A program made the translations under genes and the position numbers. A DNA stretch of 64,000 bases from Flavobacterium lipolyticum (GTDB lineage Bacteria; Bacteroidota; Bacteroidia; Flavobacteriales; Flavobacteriaceae): positions 3,906,001 through 3,970,000 of the forward strand of contig NZ_JAJJMN010000001.1 of the NCBI RefSeq assembly GCF_020905335.1, in the 5' to 3' direction. This document shows positions 1 through 10,700 of the stretch, in pieces (the stretch's first letter is position 1; each line of letters starts with the position of its first letter). The notes under the pieces were generated by a model, which saw only the letters and a list, made by a program, of their open reading frames with translations, was not told the DNA's origin and ran no database searches.

Positions 1-2049
1 TAAGTTCTCAATTTTGTTTGTTGTTGTTTCAACTAACAAAGTATATTGATCCGTCGCTTTTTGTTTGTAATACCATTTGTAATTGTATTGATTTAAGTTA
101 TTTGGAGTTCCACCACTTGCAATGACTTGTATACTACCGGTGTTTGCTCTATTACAGGTTACGTCAATTTTATTTACGAAGGCTACAGCCAATGCTTTAA
201 GGATAACAGTTTCAGGGGCAGAAGTACAGTTATTACTGTCTTTTGCAATTATTTCATATACGCCATCTCCTAAGCCTGTGATTGTATTTGTAGTATATAT
301 GGTACCGGTACTAATACCATTTTTCTTTATGGTATAAGTGTACGTTTTTGTTCCTCCATCTGCATTCACAATTATTTCACCATCATTTGCCGTATTTATG
401 GTAGGTTGTGTTTTAGTAGTACTTGCAATAGTAACAGCTGCATTTTGGGTGATTTCGATGTTGACAGGACTACCATAAGTACAGTTATTATGGTCCGTAA
501 CGATATAAGAGTAGGTTCCTGCTGTTAATTTTACAGGATCTATTATTTTGGCGGAATCATTAACGTCTTTAAAAATAGTTGTGTAAGGAGCTGTTCCTCC
601 TTTTATATCTAACGTAATTGTACCGTCATTGCGGCCATTGCAAATTACATTGGTAGAAGTATGGGTTGCTGTAAGCACATTTTGTGGCTCAGAAAGATAA
701 AAATTCTTATAAATTTCCATTTTACTGTCCTTAACTCCAACTCTATAGGTACCTGTAACAAGATTTGCTATAGTAGCAGTAGTTTGTCCGGAAATTTGTG
801 TTTCAATGCCATTTTCTATTTTAAACCAACGATAAAAATAAGATCCTGTGCCTCCGCTTGCCTCTATAGTTATACTACCGGTTGGTTCATTTTTACATTT
901 AATGTCTATTTGAGTAAGTGGGGTTATAGTCAGAGCTTTTAGTTCGATTGTATTGGTAGTGGCACCACAACCATTTTTATCTACTACTTTAATCTGGTAG
1001 CTGCCATTCCCTAAATCGGCACGGGCATTGGTATTGGCAGCAAAAGGCTGACCATTTTTAGTCCACGAATATGTATAGTTACCAGCTCCACCAATTACAG
1101 AGACTGCTATTGTTCCGTCATTGACAGAGGGAGAGGAGGGTTGTATTTTTGTATCAAGTTTGACTTGTAATAAAGGAGGTGATGGTTTAATCTCTGTTAT
1201 TACATTATTATTAAATTTGCAAGAGTTGGCATCTGTTACAGTATACCAATAGCTACCTGCTTTTAAACCGGTTCTGTTTGCACTAGTGCTGCCGTCATTC
1301 CATAGCACGGATAGTGGAGCAATTCCACCTTTTAAGCTTATTTGAATTTCACCATCATTTATTCCGAAACAACTAACATCTTTTGTAGATAGTACTGTTG
1401 ATTCTATTTGAGGATTGGCTTCTAGTTGTACTACAAATCCATCCGAAGTGGCTCCTTTACTATCAGTAGCAAAAACTTTATAATAGCCTGCATTTTGTCC
1501 CGTAATTGTGGGACTACTATTGGGTCCCGAAATTGGATTTGAACCAATAATAGTTCCAGAGTTGTCGCAGCTGTACCAGGTATAAGTGTAAGTTCGGGTT
1601 ATCGGCGTTGGGCTGTAAGGAAATCCTCCTTCGGCTATAGCTGTTATACTGCCCCTTCCTCCGGGACATGTTATATTAGTTGGTTTTGGGGCAGTGACTT
1701 TTACTTTTTCAGGCGCATATATTGTAAAAGAAAAATCAGCACTTCTACAGGATTTGCCAATGTCTTTTGCATACATGATGTAGTTTCCGGCTGGCATAGA
1801 AAACAAGGAAACCGGGGTATAAGGCTGCCCGTCTTTGGCATATATATATTCGTAGTTGCCTGTACCTCCCTCAAATCCAATAGAGAATGAGCCATCGGCT
1901 TTGCCATTTTCAGTTGCATTTGTATAACTGGGAGTACCTAAAATTGTAATTGGTTTAGGTGTTGTAATAGTAACTGTTTTGGTTGATTGTGCATTTATCT
2001 GCGAATATCCCAATAAAGTTATAAGTAGTAATGTGTAGATTTTTTTCAT
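1..2049 (-). CDS. SprB-repeat surface protein, 3' end outside the window
   Basis: The frame is open from an ATG at 2049 to the left edge, giving at least 683 residues. It starts with a signal peptide (MKKIYTLLLITLLGY..., cleavage probably near residue 21). After that I count about eight SprB-type modules of 70-90 residues. Each shows a C..(N/G)DG.I.I...GG..PY.Y.W core and often ends on a D..GC motif. This family includes the flavobacterial gliding adhesin SprB and many cell-surface proteins exported by the type IX system. The sorting domain, if any, would lie outside the window. It follows the paralogue at 2072-3316 by 22 bases, so it is probably the last or next gene of the same operon. Function is inferred as adhesion or surface display. 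Confidence 0.88.
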   Translation of the reverse strand, partial: MKKIYTLLLITLLGYSQINAQSTKTVTITTPKPITILGTPSYTNATENGKADGSFSIGFEGGTGNYEYIYAKDGQPYTPVSLFSMPAGNYIMYAKDIGKSCRSADFSFTIYAPEKVKVTAPKPTNITCPGGRGSITAIAEGGFPYSPTPITRTYTYTWYSCDNSGTIIGSNPISGPNSSPTITGQNAGYYKVFATDSKGATSDGFVVQLEANPQIESTVLSTKDVSCFGINDGEIQISLKGGIAPLSVLWNDGSTSANRTGLKAGSYWYTVTDANSCKFNNNVITEIKPSPPLLQVKLDTKIQPSSPSVNDGTIAVSVIGGAGNYTYSWTKNGQPFAANTNARADLGNGSYQIKVVDKNGCGATTNTIELKALTITPLTQIDIKCKNEPTGSITIEASGGTGSYFYRWFKIENGIETQISGQTTATIANLVTGTYRVGVKDSKMEIYKNFYLSEPQNVLTATHTSTNVICNGRNDGTITLDIKGGTAPYTTIFKDVNDSAKIIDPVKLTAGTYSYIVTDHNNCTYGSPVNIEITQNAAVTIASTTKTQPTINTANDGEIIVNADGGTKTYTYTIKKNGISTGTIYTTNTITGLGDGVYEIIAKDSNNCTSAPETVILKALAVAFVNKIDVTCNRANTGSIQVIASGGTPNNLNQYNYKWYYKQKATDQYTLLVETTTNKIENL

Positions 2050-2071
2050 AATTATAGGCTTGTTCGGGAAT

Positions 2072-3316
2072 TTATTGTTCTGCGCAATTGAATTTGTCAA
2101 CGATTTTTACGGTATGAGCTCCGTCTGTTGTTATGGGAATCTGATAAGAACCGGAAAACGGTATTCTTTTAGGAACTGTCTCCCCATTTATAACTTCAGT
2201 TTGATTGTCTAAAATATAGTAGTATGGAGTTGTTCCGCCGGTAGCCCGTATTTCTATCGCACCTTGGTTCGTACTGCATGCGGGTTGTATTGCCGTTGCC
2301 CAAAAAGTTAAAGGTGTTTTCTCTTCTATTGTAAAAGCATCTGTAACAATAGCACTTAACCCCACTTTGTTCCCGGTATCAGAAATACTCTGCGCCTGGT
2401 ATTTTATTTTATATGTACCCGCCGCTATGTTATTCCAGGTATAGGTTTTATTAATAACTTCATTTTCTAATGCGGATATACTCATGATAAAACCTGTATC
2501 CGGAGCCTCCGGATTGGCACGAAATAGATTAAGAAGAAGTTTGTTACCTGTTTTTAACTCCGATTTAAATTTTAAAGTGGCACTTCCTGTTGCTGTATTG
2601 CTGCATTTAACGGGGGTTGCTTCTGGTTTTTTTTCGTCTAGTTCGGGTGAACAGCCAATAATAGTGTAAACAACTGTATTTGTAAATTGTTTATCATAGC
2701 CTGCCTGAAAGAAAATTTGAGATTTACCATCGTGATTACCAATATCTTTAAGGTTAAAAGTAATGGATCTTTTTCCTTGAAATTGAGCGGGCATTGGTTT
2801 CCATCCCGTTGCATCGTATTGATATTGCCAATTCCACCCATTGGTTAAGTTAATGACATCGTCACTGCAAACATTATTTGCGGCAGGTTGTGTAAGATGT
2901 ATTGGCCATACATTGGATCTGCCAACACATCCGCCTAAAACCTCGTCCTTAAATGTGTTTTTGTTATAAGGAATGGCATATTCTTTTGCACATATTGATT
3001 GGCCACGGCTGTTTAGTTCAAGATCTAAAATAAATAGACCATCAATATCCCTGACATAAAAAAAATTGTATTGAATCTTTTCGGCTCCACTCGAATTAAT
3101 GATATTATCAGTGCAAAATCGTTTAGTGTACAGATCTATAGATCCTGTAGGACCTGTTAAGGAATAATCTGTAACTCCACAAATGGTATATCTTGTGCTT
3201 GATGCGTTTGAATTTTTGGGTTTCATGGTTGATTTTATCAATATTCCATACTCGGTCTGCCCATGAACAAGCAGGCTTCCTAAAAAGAATATAAACAAGA
3301 GTAATTTTTTCTTCAT
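2072..3316 (-). CDS. Exported protein with C-terminal SprB-like repeat (paralogue 1 of 3)
   Basis: 414 residues with a clear signal peptide (MKKKLLLFIFFLGSLLVHG, then Q). It is homologous along its length to the next two upstream genes. Shared landmarks are TEYGILIKS after the signal peptide, NGWNWQYQ near residue 160, IIGCSPEL near 218, and an SNTATGSATLKF block. The protein ends exactly where a SprB repeat would end (HTVKIVDKFNCAEQ, stop), and no type IX sorting domain follows. The gap to the upstream paralogue is 4 bases. Function is unknown. The repeat and context suggest a surface or adhesin-associated role, and the triplication is visible directly. Confidence 0.87.
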   Translation of the reverse strand: MKKKLLLFIFFLGSLLVHGQTEYGILIKSTMKPKNSNASSTRYTICGVTDYSLTGPTGSIDLYTKRFCTDNIINSSGAEKIQYNFFYVRDIDGLFILDLELNSRGQSICAKEYAIPYNKNTFKDEVLGGCVGRSNVWPIHLTQPAANNVCSDDVINLTNGWNWQYQYDATGWKPMPAQFQGKRSITFNLKDIGNHDGKSQIFFQAGYDKQFTNTVVYTIIGCSPELDEKKPEATPVKCSNTATGSATLKFKSELKTGNKLLLNLFRANPEAPDTGFIMSISALENEVINKTYTWNNIAAGTYKIKYQAQSISDTGNKVGLSAIVTDAFTIEEKTPLTFWATAIQPACSTNQGAIEIRATGGTTPYYYILDNQTEVINGETVPKRIPFSGSYQIPITTDGAHTVKIVDKFNCAEQ

Positions 3317-3320
3317 ATTA

Positions 3321-4499
3321 TTAGTTTTCTATACAACCATGACTATCCAGAACGGTTACGGTATGAGCGCCATCCGTTACACCGTTAATTGTATCCGGAT
3401 TTTTGGTAAGCGGAGTTTTAATCCCATTGTCAAGAATATAAAAGTAAGGTGAGGTACCTCCAGTTACTGAAATTTCAATACTACCAGGATCTCCACTGCA
3501 TTTTGGTTGAATTGCTGTCGTTCTAAAAGTTAATTGGTCTTTATTTTCTATCGTAAAAGAATCGGTAACGATAGCACTAGATCCTACAATTTGGCCATTA
3601 TCAAATTTGCTTTGTGCCTGATATTTTATGGTGTATGTTCCTGCTGCTATTCCTTCCCATGTATAGGTTTTATTTTCAGTTTCCTTTTCTGATGCTTTAA
3701 TGCTTTTTATAAAACCGGTGTCTGGTGCCACCGGATTGACACGGTATAGATTAAAAAGAAATTGATCATCTTTTTTTAGGGGTGATTCAAACTTTAGGGT
3801 AACACTGCCAGTGGCTGTATTATTGCATTTAACCGAATTTGCAGTTGGTTTTTTTTCGGCCAGTTCGGGTGAACAGCCGATAATACTATAAGTGACTGTA
3901 TTTGTATATTGTCCATACTTTTCATAACCCGCAATAAAATGAACGTTTGCCTGACTGTTGTATCCAGGTAAGTCCTTTATTTTAAAGGTAATTGATGGTT
4001 GTTCCTGGAATTGTGCAGGAAGATTCTTCCAACCTTCGCTATCAAATTGATACTGCCAGTTCCACCCATTATTTAAAGTTATAGGATCCTCCTTGCATTT
4101 TGGATTGGAGTCTGGTCGAGTGATATGCAATGGCATTATCTCAGCGTTTGCTAAACACCCGCTAAAAAACCAGCCCTTAAAGGTATCCTTATTGTATGGA
4201 ATAGTTCGTGTTATTTGTCCACATGTTGGCGACCCACCCAAAACTTCCATAAAATCTATTTTCGTAGGATTGCCTGTCACATAAAAAAAACAATACAAAT
4301 CATTCTTGTAATTGTCTTCTAAAAAATCAATTGAACACGAGTTCATTCCTGCCGTAATTTGATGGAGTCCGCTATAATCATTCGAAGGCCAGACAGAAGG
4401 TGAAGTGATTTTAGATTTTATTAATATTCCATAATCGGTCTGTCCATAAGCAAACAGACTTCCTAAAAAGAATAAGATTAAGGGTAATTTTTTGGTCAT
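3321..4499 (-). CDS. Exported protein with C-terminal SprB-like repeat (paralogue 2 of 3)
   Basis: 392 residues if started at the ATG at 4499. A TTG five codons upstream (4514) would overlap the preceding gene. The ATG gives the same 4-base spacing seen elsewhere in this operon and a signal peptide (MTKKLPLILFFLGSLFAYG) matching that of the neighbouring paralogue. The body has the NGWNWQYQFD and IIGCSPELAEKKP blocks, a middle beta-rich region and one SprB-like repeat at the C-terminus ending VLDSHGCIEN. It is the closest relative of the 2072-3316 product. Function is not known; it is probably a surface component made with its paralogues. Confidence 0.87.
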   Translation of the reverse strand: MTKKLPLILFFLGSLFAYGQTDYGILIKSKITSPSVWPSNDYSGLHQITAGMNSCSIDFLEDNYKNDLYCFFYVTGNPTKIDFMEVLGGSPTCGQITRTIPYNKDTFKGWFFSGCLANAEIMPLHITRPDSNPKCKEDPITLNNGWNWQYQFDSEGWKNLPAQFQEQPSITFKIKDLPGYNSQANVHFIAGYEKYGQYTNTVTYSIIGCSPELAEKKPTANSVKCNNTATGSVTLKFESPLKKDDQFLFNLYRVNPVAPDTGFIKSIKASEKETENKTYTWEGIAAGTYTIKYQAQSKFDNGQIVGSSAIVTDSFTIENKDQLTFRTTAIQPKCSGDPGSIEISVTGGTSPYFYILDNGIKTPLTKNPDTINGVTDGAHTVTVLDSHGCIEN

Positions 4500-4503
4500 T
4501 ATT

Positions 4504-5709
4504 TTAGTTTTCAATGCAATTAGAATTGTCTACTACCATTACTTTGTGTTCACCATCTGTTGTTATGGGGATGATGTAGCCATTTGAAAATAGATGTTTT
4601 TGCGACAGAGGCTCGTCATCTAAAAGATAATAGTAGGGAGGGGTTCCGCCTGTAGCAGTTATCAATATTCCTTTTGGGTCAGTACTGCAGTATGGTTGTA
4701 CTGCTGTCGATGTAAAGGTTAATGGTGTTCTTGGACTGATGGTAAAGTTGGTGACAGTGGACATACTTGAAGGGGACCCGCTTTCAAATTGTGTCTGATA
4801 TTTAAAATTGTAATTTCCGGCAGGTATATTTTTCCATTTATAGCTAAGCGTATTTACTTTTTCTATATCAGGATCATTTGAGTTTGCAGAAGTTACTGCA
4901 CCACCGCCTACAGGATTGCGATTGAAAAGGTATTTTTCATCTTTTTCTAATGGTCTGCTAAAAGTAAATACCACACTACCATTACTATAACTACAGGTGG
5001 TATAGTTTGAAGTTGAAGTATTATCTAGTTTTGGGGAACATGGTATAAGGGTATAATTAACGACGTTAGAATAAACATTTTCTTCTGTAATATCAGGATT
5101 GGAATCTATTAAAACTCTAAAGAGAATAGTACCATAGTAGTTATTTAATGCCGGAAAATTGGATTTAACGAAGTCATAATTTTGATTGAAATTAGTACTG
5201 ATATCTGTTTTAATAAAATCCTTTCCGTTTGTACTATATTCCCAATAAAATTTTTGAGTTCCGGTACAACCCACTGCCGCCAGTAAGACTCTGTCACAAA
5301 AAGAATTAGTTAAATTGTTTGGTTTAGTTAATACCTGATTACCTATAAAATAAGGAGGATAGCAGTCTGCATTTAAATTATGATCAGCGTAAGCTTCATA
5401 ATAATCATCACGACAAGGGCCACTGCAGGCATAAGAGTCAGGACGATATGCCATATATTCAAAAGAGGTTGGCTTTATATCATAAATTAGGTATTCATTT
5501 TTACTTATAATTGCTCCTATATGAGTACCATTTGATTTTACTTCCCAATTATAGCTGAGACAACTACATTCTTCAATTGATCGGACTCCATTGAATTCCA
5601 TTATATATAATTGAGAATGAACCATATTTGGAGTTAGGAAATACAATACGATAAATATATTGTATCTCTCTCTTGTTATTAATTTTAAAAGACCTAAGAA
5701 ACACTTCAT
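4504..5709 (-). CDS. Exported protein with C-terminal SprB-like repeat (paralogue 3 of 3)
   Basis: 401 residues, the most diverged of the three paralogues. The N-terminus has a basic stretch followed by a hydrophobic run (YNIFIVLYFLTPNMVHS), which reads as a signal peptide. The N-terminal half is cysteine-rich (ECSCLSY, ACSGPCRDDYYEAY), unlike its relatives. The second half keeps the shared plan: LIPCSPKLDN, a beta block, then a SprB-like repeat ending MVVDNSNCIEN. It lies 4 bases from each neighbour. The differing N-terminal half suggests a distinct binding partner within the same surface system (inference). Confidence 0.85.
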   Translation of the reverse strand: MKCFLGLLKLITRERYNIFIVLYFLTPNMVHSQLYIMEFNGVRSIEECSCLSYNWEVKSNGTHIGAIISKNEYLIYDIKPTSFEYMAYRPDSYACSGPCRDDYYEAYADHNLNADCYPPYFIGNQVLTKPNNLTNSFCDRVLLAAVGCTGTQKFYWEYSTNGKDFIKTDISTNFNQNYDFVKSNFPALNNYYGTILFRVLIDSNPDITEENVYSNVVNYTLIPCSPKLDNTSTSNYTTCSYSNGSVVFTFSRPLEKDEKYLFNRNPVGGGAVTSANSNDPDIEKVNTLSYKWKNIPAGNYNFKYQTQFESGSPSSMSTVTNFTISPRTPLTFTSTAVQPYCSTDPKGILITATGGTPPYYYLLDDEPLSQKHLFSNGYIIPITTDGEHKVMVVDNSNCIEN

Positions 5710-5713
5710 ATGT

Positions 5714-7795
5714 TTAGAACTTTACAGTGAAAAAATCCATTTTAGAGGTTCTTCCGTCTTTAAAGATCGCTCTGATGCCGTATTGGTACGTCGTATTAAT
5801 GGTAATAGTCGGGTCAGGTAAAAAGCGTGTTTTTCCGGTCACAATCTGGATCAGTTGCAATGGATCTTTATCTGAAGCTTTGTAAATTTCAAAACCATCT
5901 ACTTCACTGTTCGCGTAATCCCATGACAAATCGATGGTATTGGTTGTTTTATTTGGCTGAGCGAAAAAACCTTTCACAGCTGGCATAACAGAATATTTAG
6001 GTACAAATAAGGTTAATTCCGGTGAAGGATTAGAAACTAAATTGCTCTCATCTTTCGCAAAAACAGCATATCGGTAAGTACTTCCTTCAACGGCAGTTTT
6101 ATCCTGAAATTTCTCTTCCTTATTTTTGGTTTCCAAAATCAGTGTCCAGTCCTTTTGATCATTTTCTTTTCTGTACAATTGGTGTACAGCCACATCTTCA
6201 CTCTGACTGTTTGCCCATTCGAGAAAAATCGATCCTTCTTTAATTTTAAAACTGGTAAAAACAGGTGAAGTAGGGGGAATTACATCCGGTTTTTTAATAA
6301 TTAAAACATCTGAGAAATCAGACATATTGTAGTGATAATCTACCGCAATAACTTTATAGTATACCTTAGGATTCAAATTTTTAATAAGTACTTTGTCCTG
6401 GTAAGAGTTAGGTTCACTTGGGCTTACAGTCAACTGTGTAAGTTCTTCTTCGGCGGTGTTTCCTCTATAGATACGATATCCTAATAAATCTTTTTCTTTA
6501 TTAGGGTCCCAGGTTAGTTTTACAACACCTAAGCTGTCTATAACTCCTTTTAAACCAATAGGCTTAGAAGGTGGTATAGAGTCTACGGGCTGTACCAACA
6601 TAGGAAATGAAGTTCTGTTGCTACCTTGTTTTCCAAGGGCTGTAATGGTAAAATAGTTTGTAGATAAGAGCTTGTTGTACGTCACTGTACGGCTCTTGGC
6701 AGGGATGTTCTTTACTACTTTTGTATAGCCATCATCATCCGTATCAGAACGGTTTAATTCAAATCCTGTGATTTCATTATCCCCTTCTGTTGGAAATTCC
6801 CAGGTTAAAGTAACAGTATTTTCATCCTTAAACTCCTTCACAGTCAGATGGGGAACATATTTTAATATTTCAGCACCTTTTCCGGTAACAACCTTTGAAT
6901 AGGGACCTAATTCACCAAAAGGCGAAATCCCCTGAATTCTGTAGCTGTATGGTTTATTGTTCGCGATAGAATCAACATAGAAAATTTGACTGTTATTCGT
7001 GTTTTGCTGATTTAAACTGGTGTAAGGTTTATCAGTAATTCTTTCGAAAGTCTTTTTATCGGTCGAACGTTCTACAAAATAATTGGCGTAAGTATGCGAA
7101 AGTATTTTAAAATTCCAGCTTAACATGGCACTGCTGTTTGTAAAATGAGCCGTGAAATCCATTGGTTTTGGGAGTGGCTGATAATCGCTTAATCCCACGA
7201 AAATTCCACCATAAGATATTGTAGCCTCTTTTTCAGGTACATTTGAAATTACGCGATAGGCATATTTTTCGTTAGGCTTAACTGTTTTATCTTCCAATCC
7301 CAGACCCGCTTTTTTGGCAATTTCATAATCTTTGTCCGCAGTTAGGAGAGCGAATGTAAATCTTTGCTCATTCTCTTCTGAAAGGTTTACGATATTTTCT
7401 AATTTATCTGTTCCGGTAACCGAAAAATTTTCTCCATAAATGGCTTGCGCTACAATAGCGGCATTGTCATTCTTTTCAATTAGTTTTTCCCATGTTTCCA
7501 GTGCCTCAGGTTTCAATGTACCAGCCAGGACCACTTTTTCGGGAGCTGGCAAAGTCTTGTTGTTACGGGTAACGGTATAACGTTCTACAGTATACCCATA
7601 AGTATTTAGTTTTTTCCAGGCCATAGCATTGGTGACAGCCCAGCGTAACAAAATTCGATCTTTTTGTACTCTGGCTATAACTTGTATCTCCGATTTTATT
7701 TCGGTTGGATTTGCTTCTCCTGTGCTATTTTTTTCTTGTGAATAGGTAGTACCAATTGTAATAAGAGTAAGGAGAATTAAAAATTTAAGCTTCAT
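5714..7795 (-). CDS. Exported fibronectin type III domain protein
   Basis: 693 residues with a signal peptide (MKLKFLILLTLITIGTTYS, then Q). From about residue 205 onward there are five beta-sandwich modules with fibronectin type III features: an early proline, a core tryptophan (L.W), and late Y.(I/V) strands. Examples are KLTWDPNKEKDLLGYRIYR and FLEWANSQSEDVAVHQLYR. The N-terminal 200 residues (IQVIARVQKDRILLRWAVTN...) look like a further divergent module. No catalytic domain is visible. It starts 1 base after the stop of the 1575-residue gene, so co-translation is likely. It is probably a scaffold or binding partner in the exported surface complex. Confidence 0.88.
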   Translation of the reverse strand: MKLKFLILLTLITIGTTYSQEKNSTGEANPTEIKSEIQVIARVQKDRILLRWAVTNAMAWKKLNTYGYTVERYTVTRNNKTLPAPEKVVLAGTLKPEALETWEKLIEKNDNAAIVAQAIYGENFSVTGTDKLENIVNLSEENEQRFTFALLTADKDYEIAKKAGLGLEDKTVKPNEKYAYRVISNVPEKEATISYGGIFVGLSDYQPLPKPMDFTAHFTNSSAMLSWNFKILSHTYANYFVERSTDKKTFERITDKPYTSLNQQNTNNSQIFYVDSIANNKPYSYRIQGISPFGELGPYSKVVTGKGAEILKYVPHLTVKEFKDENTVTLTWEFPTEGDNEITGFELNRSDTDDDGYTKVVKNIPAKSRTVTYNKLLSTNYFTITALGKQGSNRTSFPMLVQPVDSIPPSKPIGLKGVIDSLGVVKLTWDPNKEKDLLGYRIYRGNTAEEELTQLTVSPSEPNSYQDKVLIKNLNPKVYYKVIAVDYHYNMSDFSDVLIIKKPDVIPPTSPVFTSFKIKEGSIFLEWANSQSEDVAVHQLYRKENDQKDWTLILETKNKEEKFQDKTAVEGSTYRYAVFAKDESNLVSNPSPELTLFVPKYSVMPAVKGFFAQPNKTTNTIDLSWDYANSEVDGFEIYKASDKDPLQLIQIVTGKTRFLPDPTITINTTYQYGIRAIFKDGRTSKMDFFTVKF

Positions 7796-7796
7796 G

Positions 7797-10700
7797 CTAA
7801 TCTGTTTTATTAAATGTAAAAATTGAACTGGTACCTGCTTGTCCGCCTGGTAGCGTATAGTTTAGTCTAACATTGTAAGGCCCATCTTTTATCATAGGGA
7901 ATGTTCCGTTCATAATGTAATGGTACTTACTGATCATAGCCTGATTCAGACTGTTTATATACTTATTGATTATTTTATACTGAATTTTTATAAAATCGTC
8001 CTTATAGTAAAAAGGGAGATTATAACGATAAGGCAATCTCTCCCTTAAATCAGAGCTTTTCGGGTTATTAGTTAAATCAGCCAAATACCAGGTCAAGATT
8101 TCAACTCCTCTAATTGGTGGGTTTCCTAATATGTTTGTATTTCTGTTTAATGTAAAATCAGCTTCCAATGGATAGCCTTTGTATATCAAGGGATAAATAT
8201 CATTTTTAAAATAACTGTCATCCAATATAGCCTCGACATTCACCAATGGAATATTTAACGTTTTTGGACTACCGGCGATCTCAATTTCATCAAAAGGTTC
8301 AGTTGAGGAATTTTCGGCATTTAAGGCATGCTGATCAGCTTCAATTATTTCTGTATGAGTTTTTCGCGGTTTTTTTGCCGCTATTTTTTCCTGAAAAGTA
8401 TTGTACTGACTGGTATTGAAATTATATTGTAACAGTTCAACACCCTGACCACCCGTAAGAGTTTCACCCAGTTTATTACTTTTTACCTCAACATTAGCAT
8501 TTGAACCAAGATCCTGTTTCTCAAAACTTTCATTTAGATTGGTATTGGCATCTTTTAGAGTTTCTAATGTCATTAAAGATAAATTATACAATTTTACTCG
8601 CTCTAAAACCGGCAGACTAACAATGACCTTTTTTAAAGCTGTGTTATAGGATATAGTGCCATTTACGGTTTTATTTCCGGTTTTATAAAAAGCTTTTTGT
8701 GATTGCCCCGGTTTGAGATTAAACAAATAAGCCTGTCCGGTTTTTAGAACCATATAAGCTTCTTTACTCTCGTTCTGATAAACATATTTTTGATCAAAAA
8801 CAGGGTAGCAGTAAGCAATATTGTTCACCGGAATATTGTTAGGCGCCACACCCGTAGTAAAAGTTCTGGTTTCAGTTTCCATAGCAACCTGACCCTGATC
8901 GAGAATTGTTTGCCATGAACCGTTTTTATATTCCTGGAAACTTACTTTTACCGTTAAGGTTAGTTCTGATTTTTCAGGTAATATTTCAGATGAATTGAAA
9001 CTTACCAAATCATTCGTTTTATTCCAGCTTAAAGTACCAATTACAGGAACTCCGCCATTCTTGATGGTATATTCTTCTAGTTTGAGTCGGTAGGTTTTAA
9101 TCCCGTCATCTCCTTCAATGTTGAAGTTTTTATCTACAGGCATATTAAATCCAACCTGAGGAATGGTAAAGACATCTACCTCTTTTGTTCCCTGAGCAGG
9201 AGTAATATCTGCGATAGATTTTAAACCTTCTAAAGGGTTCGCGGATATGAATTCGCACTGTTCCCCAAATTCAAGTTTAAAGCGGAAACTACCCTTCACG
9301 GCACCACCAAGCAGACTGAATTCACCCGCCATATATCCTCGAATCCATACCGGATTAGGTAATTTGGCTTGTAATAGAACGGCTCCTCCACCTTTTATAA
9401 TAGATATTTTCTTTCGTATAAAAAACAATTTGATATTAATTCCGAGTTCTCCTTGTAGATAAGCATACGACTGGCCGTTAGCATACCAACCGTTTATACC
9501 AATTTGTCCGGAACCTTTACATTGTGCTTCTCCATAATCTTTAACCATAATGTCGAATCCAAATCCGGCCTGAAAATTGGCATAAAACATTAAGAAACTT
9601 AAATTTCCGGTTTTGATGCTAAAATCAGAACCAAAGGCAAATCCTTTTCCTGAAGCAATGCTGTTTTCGTCACGCATATAATTCAGTTTAGCGACATCAA
9701 CTTTTAAAAGCTGTGCAACAATATCCGGTGGTGGAGGACTGCCTGGGATATCATCTCCAAGCATAAAGTAACCGCCGGCTTCTACTTCGATAGATCCAAT
9801 AGCCAGCTTTATACCCAATCGATCAGTAGGAGTACCTGCTCTGATGTACCATTTGTCCGGTCCAAAATGTAGCACTGCCCAACCTGCTCTGTTACCAGAA
9901 GCACGGCCTTTTATGAAGCCTCCCGGAGTATCAATGTATAAATCGAATGTACCGTGTAATGTTTTTGCCCTAAAATCGTATTCTATTGCTGCAAATGCAT
10001 TGATACCCATCGAGTTTTTTACATCGTTTGGGTAAAGCTGTTCCGCAGCAGCCGATAAATTATTTGTTTTAAGTACTTCTGAAGCGACTGCCCCCATTAG
10101 AGATTCATTTTCAGTAACAGTTTGTAATGCCTTTGTTATTTCGTCTGCTCCCGGAATTTCAAAGGGCTGCATCACGTGACCTTCACCATAAATACTAATT
10201 CTATTAAGACCGCCATGTTTATTAAAAGCAATTTCAAAGCCGGCACCTCCCCAAAAAGCATTTGCCGTAGCTGTGCCCGCAAACTTAATCATAGCTTTAA
10301 CGCCTAATCCTGAATCTGCATCAGGTACGTAATTCGACTTAGAGGCCACAAAAGAAGAACTAAAGCCGTCTTTCTTCATTTGATAATAGGCTCCTCCACC
10401 AAAACCTTTAAAAGTAATGGCCCCGGCAGGAATATTTAAATTGTCTACCATGGCATCCACATACCAATATCTAAAAGTAGTAGATCCAAAAATAGCATTA
10501 GCTTCAACCTTGATACCTCCTGTAAAATCAGCCGATACACTTCCTTTGAAACCGTTTCCGTACACCGGATCATTGTCCATTATGGTGATACTTCCTTTAA
10601 ATTTTACACCTCCTAAGTCTGCAGCAACTTTTATTTCTTCGAACTTAAGATGATCGTATTTCCATTTTTGGATTCCTTTCTCTCTGTCGAATTTTCCAAC

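Noticed and set aside
661..942. Plus-strand frame of 93 residues over the SprB-repeat gene
   Set aside because: It is a shadow frame opposite the open SprB coding frame that runs through the window edge.
4500..4514. TTG start at 4514 for the second SprB-tail paralogue
   Set aside because: It would overlap the upstream gene; the ATG at 4499 keeps the 4-base spacing and signal peptide shared with its neighbours.
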